This document shows positions 45,327 through 50,323 of a stretch of DNA of 50,323 nt, piece after piece. Below the pieces are notes generated by a model, which had not been told where the DNA came from, made no database searches, and saw only the letters and a program-made list of their open reading frames with translations. The stretch's first letter is position 1; every line of letters starts with the position of its first letter. Where the stretch lies: positions 1-50,323 of the forward strand of contig DVEF01000037.1 of NCBI GenBank assembly GCA_015295805.1, read 5' to 3'. The stretch is from Geminocystis sp. M7585_C2015_104. Lineage in GTDB: Bacteria; Cyanobacteriota; Cyanobacteriia; Cyanobacteriales; Cyanobacteriaceae. The position numbers and the translations under genes were made by a program.

Positions 45327-46421
45327 TTAGTTGGCCAAGAATTTTTGCACAAAAGCCAAATTGGCAGTGTCTCTTAGGATCAAGAAAAATCCTAACCCCA
45401 ACAAAAGTGCTAGCCCAGTTTGCACAATCCCCTCTTGTATCTTGTTGGGGAGAGGTTTGCCTCTAATGGCTTCCAACAGAAGAAACAACAGTTGTCCTCC
45501 ATCAAGGGCTGGAAGGGGCAGAATGTTAATAATGGCAAGATTTATACTAATAAGGGCTCCAAACTGCAAAAGACTGTTTAAATCATCCCTGGCCAGCTCG
45601 GCGCCAACTGCCACAATGGCAACAGGACCTGCTAGTTGGTTGGCATTCTCTTGAAAATTAGTGAGTAGCTGTCTAAAACCATTGAGAGTCAGCTCAGTAT
45701 AGTTTTGAAATTGGTCAGCTGCAGTGGTTAAAACTTCAAAAAAACTACGGGCGGGGCGTCTGACCACCTCGCCGTTGGGGGCCAACATGACACCGATTCT
45801 TCCCTCCCCCTTGTCGCCAGGGGTGGGGGTGACAGGAATATAAAGAATCTCGTCCCCTCTCTTGACGGTAAACTGGAGGGTTTGGTTGGGAGACTGTTGG
45901 ATGATTGTCCTTAACTTCTCCATTCCTTCTTGTTGCGGGGGAAGAGGTTTATTGTTAACAGCCAAGACAACATCCCCGCTTTGCAAACCGGCGGCGATGG
46001 CGGCAGAGTTAGGTTGGTCTAGGATTTGTGGTATTAAGACTCCCTGCTGGTAGTTGATTTCCTGTATGCCATTGATGGCTACGTGCCCCACCAGGAGAAA
46101 ATAAGCAAAAATCAGATTAGCAACAACCCCGGCACTAATAACAATAACCCTGTCCACAATAGGGCGATTGCGCAGTAAATCCGGGTCATCGGCGGGAATC
46201 CCGCTATCTGGATCATCGTCGGGGAAGGCTACATATCCCCCCAAAGGAAAAGCCCTTATGGCATATTCTGTCTCCTCGCCCTTATACTTGAAAAGGGCAG
46301 GCCCAAAACCAATGGAAAACCTATTCACGTGAATCCCCTGTAGTCTCGCCGCCCCAAAGTGTCCCAACTCGTGCACCACAATTAGAATCCCCAAAACAGC
46401 AATCGCCGCCAAAACTGACAT
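45327..46421 (-). CDS. rseP: RIP-type membrane zinc metalloprotease RseP/site-2 protease
   Basis: A 364-residue intramembrane protease of the RseP/S2P family. Membrane segment 1 holds the zinc motif HELGH (VLGILIVVHELGHFGAARLQ); the third zinc ligand lies in INILPLPALDGGQLLFLLLE. A PDZ domain (about residues 120-200: AAIAAGLQSGDVVLAVNNKP) sits between. NRFSIGFGPALFKY is the usual family loop. In bacteria such proteases clip anti-sigma factors or other membrane proteins; the client here is not shown. I use ATG 46421; a GTG four codons earlier is possible. It is divergent from ycf3 with about 130 bp between, and a terminator follows. Confidence 0.95.
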   Translation of the reverse strand: MSVLAAIAVLGILIVVHELGHFGAARLQGIHVNRFSIGFGPALFKYKGEETEYAIRAFPLGGYVAFPDDDPDSGIPADDPDLLRNRPIVDRVIVISAGVVANLIFAYFLLVGHVAINGIQEINYQQGVLIPQILDQPNSAAIAAGLQSGDVVLAVNNKPLPPQQEGMEKLRTIIQQSPNQTLQFTVKRGDEILYIPVTPTPGDKGEGRIGVMLAPNGEVVRRPARSFFEVLTTAADQFQNYTELTLNGFRQLLTNFQENANQLAGPVAIVAVGAELARDDLNSLLQFGALISINLAIINILPLPALDGGQLLFLLLEAIRGKPLPNKIQEGIVQTGLALLLGLGFFLILRDTANLAFVQKFLAN

Positions 46422-46551
46422 ATATTCTTTCACTCTTCTCTAAAATGCCACTTAAGACCCATTATAGTAGGAAAAGAAGTAAATTCTCACCCGGCCGGCT
46501 CCCCCGGAAGCTACAATACCATAGCTAGATGGTCTCTATGAAGAGGATAAT

Positions 46552-47073
46552 ATGCCCAGGACTCAGAAAAACGCTAACTTTATAGACAAAACCTTTACAA
46601 TAATGGCAGATATTCTCCTCAAAATTCTCCCTATTGATGCCAAAGCAAAAGCGGCCTTCGTCTACTATCGAGATGGCATGTCAGCTCAAGCAGAAGGAGA
46701 ATACGCCGAAGCCCTGGAAAACTACTATGAAGCCCTCAAATTGGAAGACGATCCCATTGACCGCAGTGAGATCCTATACAATATTGGTCTGATCCATGCC
46801 AGTAATGGGAAACTAGAAGAAGCCTTGGACTACTACCATCAGTGTATAGCCCTAAACCCCCGTAAAGCCTCCGCCTTCAACAACATTGCCGTGATATACC
46901 ACTTCCAGGGGGAAAAACTCAAACAGATGGGCAAAGAAGACGAGGCAGAGGCCATGTTTGACAAGGCGGCAGAGTACTGGAAACAGGCCATTCGCCTAGC
47001 CCCAAACAACTATCTGGAGGCTCAAAACTGGCTGAAAACCACCGGTAGAGCCGACATTGACCTACTATTATAG
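46552..47073 (+). CDS. ycf3: Photosystem I assembly protein Ycf3
   Basis: A 173-residue TPR protein needed to assemble photosystem I at the thylakoid membrane. [20 protein letters not shown] is the diagnostic N-terminus. Three TPRs follow ([60 protein letters not shown]). It ends with [15 protein letters not shown]. Length matches plant and cyanobacterial Ycf3. GAGGATAAT precedes the ATG. The gatC start follows 19 bp after its stop, so the two are probably co-transcribed. Confidence 0.97.
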   Translation: MPRTQKNANFIDKTFTIMADILLKILPIDAKAKAAFVYYRDGMSAQAEGEYAEALENYYEALKLEDDPIDRSEILYNIGLIHASNGKLEEALDYYHQCIALNPRKASAFNNIAVIYHFQGEKLKQMGKEDEAEAMFDKAAEYWKQAIRLAPNNYLEAQNWLKTTGRADIDLLL

Positions 47074-47092
47074 CAGTAATAAAAGGAGTTCT

Positions 47093-47380
47093 ATGAGTCT
47101 AAGTGAGGCAGAAGTAAGAAAAGTAGCCAATTTAGCCCGTCTACAGCTAACAGAGGCAGAAGAAAAACAATTTGCCCGACAGTTGAGTGATATTCTCGAC
47201 TACTTCCAACAATTACAGGAATTGGACACGGAAGGGGTCGAACCAACCACCAGGGCAATCGAAGTAAGTAATGTCACCCGTGAGGACCTCCACATCCCCT
47301 ACGGAAACAGAGAAGAACTGCTCAATTTAGCCCCCATAAGGGAGGACGAATTCTTCCAAGTGCCCAAGATCCTCACCTAG
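47093..47380 (+). CDS. gatC: Glutamyl-tRNA(Gln)/Asp-tRNA(Asn) amidotransferase subunit C
   Basis: A 95-residue small subunit that stabilises GatA in the GatCAB complex, which converts misacylated Glu-tRNA(Gln) to Gln-tRNA(Gln). EVRKVANLARLQLTEAEEKQ and LQELDTEGVEPTTRAIEVSN are the family motifs, ending EDEFFQVPKIL. AAGGAG at 47083 supports ATG 47093 over an upstream in-frame start within ycf3. A bidirectional terminator follows. Confidence 0.96.
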   Translation: MSLSEAEVRKVANLARLQLTEAEEKQFARQLSDILDYFQQLQELDTEGVEPTTRAIEVSNVTREDLHIPYGNREELLNLAPIREDEFFQVPKILT

Positions 47381-47401
47381 GGGTGTGATAAGGGGGCTTT
47401 T

Positions 47402-47423
47402 GGGGTTTACAATCATAAACCCC
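47402..47423. terminator. Bidirectional terminator between gatC and ftsH
   Basis: GGGGTTTA (47402-47409) pairs perfectly with TAAACCCC (47416-47423) over a 6-nt loop. In the ftsH sense it is followed by AAAAGCC rather than a T-run; in the gatC sense by TACTTTATT. It lies between two convergent gene ends, 21 bp past gatC and 31 bp past ftsH. Confidence 0.6.
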
Positions 47424-47454
47424 TACTTTATTACCCCTACTCTATAGCCCCCGT

Positions 47455-49329
47455 TCACTGTGGTACGAATCTCTCTTTTTCTGGCACTTCGGTGTACTCG
47501 GCTACAATTTGCCGGAATTCCTCCCCGTCAATGGTTTCTTTTTCAATCAACAGGTCCACCAGGCGATCAATAACCTCCCGGTTGTCGCGGATAATCTGAC
47601 GGGCTACCTGATGGCCGTGTTCGACAATTTTCCTGATTTGCTCGTCAATGTAGGCCGCTACCTCTTCAGAATACTCCGCCCGACTCATCCAACCCGCACC
47701 TAGGAAGATTTCGCCCCCTACCTCTAGAGAAAGAGGTCCTAGTTCACTCATCCCGAAACGGGTTACCATCTGTCGCGCCAGTTCTGTAGCCTGTTGTATA
47801 TCTCCCGCAGCTCCTGTGGTAACCTCGTCATAGCCAAACACTTCCTCCTCGGCAGCACGACCGCCCATAGCACCGGCAATACGGGCCATGAGTTGCGCCT
47901 TGGTGAGCATGTTCTGTTCCTCTCCGGGCATGAACCAAGTCAAACCCTGGGCGCGGCCACGAGGAATCAGTGTTACCTTTTGTACTGGATCGTGATCTTT
48001 GAGGAGAGTGCCCACGATAGCATGTCCCACCTCATGGTAGGCGATAAGACGTTTACTCTTGCTGTCTACCAAGGGGGTGCCCTCCATCCCCGCTACCACC
48101 CTGTCAATGGCATCATCAATCTCCAACATGGTAATTTCCGGTTTGCGACGACGGGCAGTCAAAATAGCAGCCTCGTTGAGGAGGTTAGCCAAGTCAGCCC
48201 CACTGAAACCGGGAGTGCGACGAGCAATAGCCTCTAAAGACACCTCGGGAGATAATTTCTTGTTGCGGGCATGAACTTCTAAAATTGCCACTCTGCCCTT
48301 AAAATCCGGTGGATCTACTATTACCTGACGGTCAAACCGGCCAGGACGTAGCAAGGCGGCGTCTAACACGTCTACCCGGTTGGTGGCAGCAATGACAATA
48401 ATCCCCGTATTGCCCTCAAAACCGTCCATTTCCGTCAGCAACTGGTTGAGGGTTTGTTCCCTTTCGTCATTACCCCCACCAATACCGGCTCCCCTCTGTC
48501 TGCCAACGGCGTCAATCTCGTCGATGAAAATGAGACAGGGAGCATTCTCCTTGGCTTTCCTGAACAAGTCACGCACCCTGGAGGCCCCTACCCCTACAAA
48601 CATTTCCACAAATTCCGAACCAGAAATGCTGAAAAAGGGAACCCCCGCCTCGCCAGCAATAGCCTTAGCCAGTAGGGTTTTACCTGTACCGGGAGGTCCT
48701 ACTAATAATACCCCCTTAGGTATTTTTGCCCCCACGGCGGTGAATTTTTCTGGTTGCTTCAAGAAGGTGACAATCTCCTGTAACTCTTCCTTTGCCTCGT
48801 CAATTCCAGCCACATCGTCAAAGGTAACCCCCGTTTTCGCCTCCATCATGAAACGAGCACGGGATTTGCCAAAATTCATGGCTTGTCCCGGACTTCCTGG
48901 TATATTGCTAGAACGACGGAACAGCAAAAACAGGGAGCCAATGAGTAACATGGGGAATAGTAAATTGCCCAAAAGCCCCCAAATTGCCCCGTCATTGCGC
49001 GCCGGGTGGTAATCAAAGGTCACTCCTGACTCCTTCAACTTTTCAATTAATTCAGGGGTAGCCCCGGGCAGATCCACTCTCAGCCGTTGGACTTGATGCA
49101 ATTCAGGATCAATAGCTTCCACAATAGCTGTACGACCGTTGTCATATAGGTCAACACTGCTAACTTTCCCCTTTTCCAGGTATTCCAAAAAGCGACCATA
49201 GGTCATACGGGTGCTAGCAGTGTTAATGCCACTGCCCATGTTAACCACAAAACTCCCCTGCCACAAGAAAAAGCCTACCACCAAAAGAGGTATAGCCCAC
49301 AGGAGGAGTGTTCGCCAAGATGATTTCAT
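47455..49329 (-). CDS. ftsH: ATP-dependent zinc metalloprotease FtsH (FtsH2-like)
   Basis: A 624-residue membrane-anchored AAA+ protease. Two membrane segments flank a lumenal/periplasmic domain (about residues 8-25 and 112-138), followed by the AAA module: [38 protein letters not shown] and [19 protein letters not shown]. The zinc site is [14 protein letters not shown]. The N-terminus ([20 protein letters not shown]) closely resembles Synechocystis FtsH2 as I recall it. FtsH2/FtsH3 complexes degrade damaged D1 during photosystem II repair, so this role is likely but rests on similarity. Complete. Confidence 0.96.
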   Translation of the reverse strand: MKSSWRTLLLWAIPLLVVGFFLWQGSFVVNMGSGINTASTRMTYGRFLEYLEKGKVSSVDLYDNGRTAIVEAIDPELHQVQRLRVDLPGATPELIEKLKESGVTFDYHPARNDGAIWGLLGNLLFPMLLIGSLFLLFRRSSNIPGSPGQAMNFGKSRARFMMEAKTGVTFDDVAGIDEAKEELQEIVTFLKQPEKFTAVGAKIPKGVLLVGPPGTGKTLLAKAIAGEAGVPFFSISGSEFVEMFVGVGASRVRDLFRKAKENAPCLIFIDEIDAVGRQRGAGIGGGNDEREQTLNQLLTEMDGFEGNTGIIVIAATNRVDVLDAALLRPGRFDRQVIVDPPDFKGRVAILEVHARNKKLSPEVSLEAIARRTPGFSGADLANLLNEAAILTARRRKPEITMLEIDDAIDRVVAGMEGTPLVDSKSKRLIAYHEVGHAIVGTLLKDHDPVQKVTLIPRGRAQGLTWFMPGEEQNMLTKAQLMARIAGAMGGRAAEEEVFGYDEVTTGAAGDIQQATELARQMVTRFGMSELGPLSLEVGGEIFLGAGWMSRAEYSEEVAAYIDEQIRKIVEHGHQVARQIIRDNREVIDRLVDLLIEKETIDGEEFRQIVAEYTEVPEKERFVPQ

Positions 49330-49607
49330 AATTGTTTCCCTTTTAAATGTTTTCCCTTGTCTATTTTTTTGCCAGGGAAGTATTGTTAATCTATTATCCC
49401 TGGTTTTTTTCTTTTCTTTTCCTTTTTTGTCCCAATTAAAATAACAAGTCCTTCTTAACTAAACTTAACATAATTCTCAGGGGGGTGACAACAGTGTCTT
49501 TGCCAAGACATTTCGGTTTTCCCCCCTGGCCAGGATTATTGTCATCAATGTTGCCAAAACCGCTAAGATAAAAGGAGAAAAGGAAATAAGGGCAATAAGA
49601 TTTATCT

Positions 49608-50323
49608 ATGAAACTGAAAATAGCCGAGATATTAGCGAGATATGAGCTGGGAGAGAGGGATTTTGAGGGGGTAAAGTTGGTGGAGGGGGAAATTGTAAGG
49701 GTTAACCTAAAGGGGATAAACTTTAAAAAGGCAGACCTGAGAGAGGCAAGACTAGGACAGAGTAACTTCCAGGACGCCAATTTGGAGGGAGGGGATTTAA
49801 GTGAGGCAGTATTGTGGGGTACGGATTTCCAGAATGCTAATCTAAGGAGAGTTAGACTGAGAGAGGCGGATTTGAGCAATGCTAACCTGAAAGGGGCTTG
49901 TTTGGAGGGGGCATGCCTAATTCAAACCATCCTCACTGGTGCAAATCTAAAAGATGCCAATCTCAGTGGTGTTATTGCTGTTAACGCGGATTTTAGGCCC
50001 TCTTTCGACCATCGCACCAACCTGACAGGCGCAAATTTGAGCAATGCCGAGTTGAGTTACAGCCATTTTTCCCATGCCATCCTTTACCGGGCAATTTTAG
50101 ATGGTGCAAGACTCTGTAGAGCACATCTTGGTAGACTGATAGGAAGGGGCAGCATGGGGGCAGACTTGACAGAAGCCAGTTTGAGGGGGGCGGATTTAAG
50201 CTACGCTGACCTTACAGGTGCAATAATGATAAGAGCAAACCTTAAGGATGCAGACTTAACAGGCACAATCCTCGAGTCAGCCACCCTCACCGGCGCCATC
50301 ATGCCCGATGGCACTGTCCATCC
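49608..50323 (+). CDS. Pentapeptide-repeat protein (3' end outside window)
   Basis: From ATG 49608: MKLKIAEILARYELGERDFE, then a long run of A(D/N)LxX repeats such as ANLRRVRLREADLSNANLKG and SLRGADLSYADLTGAIM. About 238 residues are visible. The last residues, AIMPDGTVHP, are typical of the end of such proteins, so little is missing. The beta-helix is interrupted near RPSFDHRTN. AGGAG occurs but is 30 bp upstream, leaving the start slightly uncertain. It has a different N-terminus from the other pentapeptide protein (17152-18201). Divergent from ftsH; function unknown. Confidence 0.88.
   Translation, partial: MKLKIAEILARYELGERDFEGVKLVEGEIVRVNLKGINFKKADLREARLGQSNFQDANLEGGDLSEAVLWGTDFQNANLRRVRLREADLSNANLKGACLEGACLIQTILTGANLKDANLSGVIAVNADFRPSFDHRTNLTGANLSNAELSYSHFSHAILYRAILDGARLCRAHLGRLIGRGSMGADLTEASLRGADLSYADLTGAIMIRANLKDADLTGTILESATLTGAIMPDGTVH

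Noticed and set aside
47794-49012. Several plus-strand open frames over ftsH
   Set aside because: Shadows of the ftsH coding sequence; no family features or ribosome sites.
49436-49879. 147-codon minus-strand frame near the right edge
   Set aside because: It is the antisense of the pentapeptide-repeat gene; its regular Leu/Ser pattern is the reverse image of the repeats.
1-50323. HIP1 octamer (GCGATCGC) abundance
   Set aside because: I saw only partial forms (for example near 37157 and 43518); absence by eye over one window is not enough to draw a conclusion.

Overview
The window is chromosomal DNA from a cyanobacterium, most likely a unicellular Chroococcales-type lineage related to the Synechocystis/Geminocystis/Cyanobacterium group. 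Supporting markers are Ycf3 (photosystem I assembly), an FtsH2-like thylakoid protease, a PAP/fibrillin protein, a SigC-like group 2 sigma factor, cyanobacterial-type Hfq next to dapF, a DUF1830 protein, HisZ, and two pentapeptide-repeat proteins. The DNA is moderately AT-rich. I saw no HIP1 octamer, rRNA, tRNA, CRISPR array or intact transposase. The genus cannot be fixed from the sequence alone.

Layout. 1-5.9 kb: thrS (running off the left edge) and sigC on the minus strand, a MnmC-like tRNA methyltransferase, a response regulator/HD-GYP protein and a TPR protein. 6-12 kb: an FHA-PAS-GGDEF-EAL protein whose GGDEF and EAL motifs are both degenerate, an RluA-family pseudouridine synthase, a DJ-1/PfpI protein, then 1.2 kb holding a degenerate repeat array and a decayed gene. 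12.2-18.6 kb: an ABC ATPase, a probable minus-strand operon (inositol monophosphatase family, J-domain/TPR protein, hisZ, exoD), a pentapeptide-repeat protein and a small membrane protein. 18.6-24 kb: a tiny unlisted membrane protein, a cysteine synthase family gene, an unknown protein, decayed sequence and hypF. 24.0-30.6 kb: about 6.5 kb without a convincing gene, made largely of two degenerate tandem repeat families. 30.6-37.8 kb: PAP/fibrillin, a histidine kinase, mdh, a dCMP deaminase-like gene, a nitroreductase, a metallo-hydrolase-like protein and uvrB. 37.8-41.5 kb: gene-poor, with mutT and several broken genes. 41.5-50.3 kb: dense housekeeping genes (dihydroorotase-like, hfq, dapF, DUF1830, rseP, ycf3, gatC, ftsH and a pentapeptide-repeat protein cut by the right edge).

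Functionally the intact genes are mostly core: translation (thrS, gatC, tRNA and rRNA modification), transcription and RNA control (sigC, hfq), amino acid and nucleotide metabolism (hisZ, dapF, cysteine synthase, pyrC-like, dCMP deaminase, mutT), DNA repair (uvrB), photosynthesis upkeep (ycf3, ftsH, PAP/fibrillin) and hydrogenase maturation (hypF). Several signalling proteins look rewired: a receiver domain with Glu at the phospho-acceptor position, degenerate GGDEF/EAL domains, and a dihydroorotase without its metal-binding histidines.

The most unusual region is 27.1-30.5 kb. About seventeen copies of a repeat carry an imperfect palindrome around ATGATAATCAT, close to the Fur/Zur-type box core, and no gene lies between them. 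The rest of the non-coding DNA shows decay: a broken second copy of the 3' end of the pseudouridine synthase gene, a frameshifted coiled-coil protein, and a gene broken by a stop codon and a 14-bp tandem duplication.
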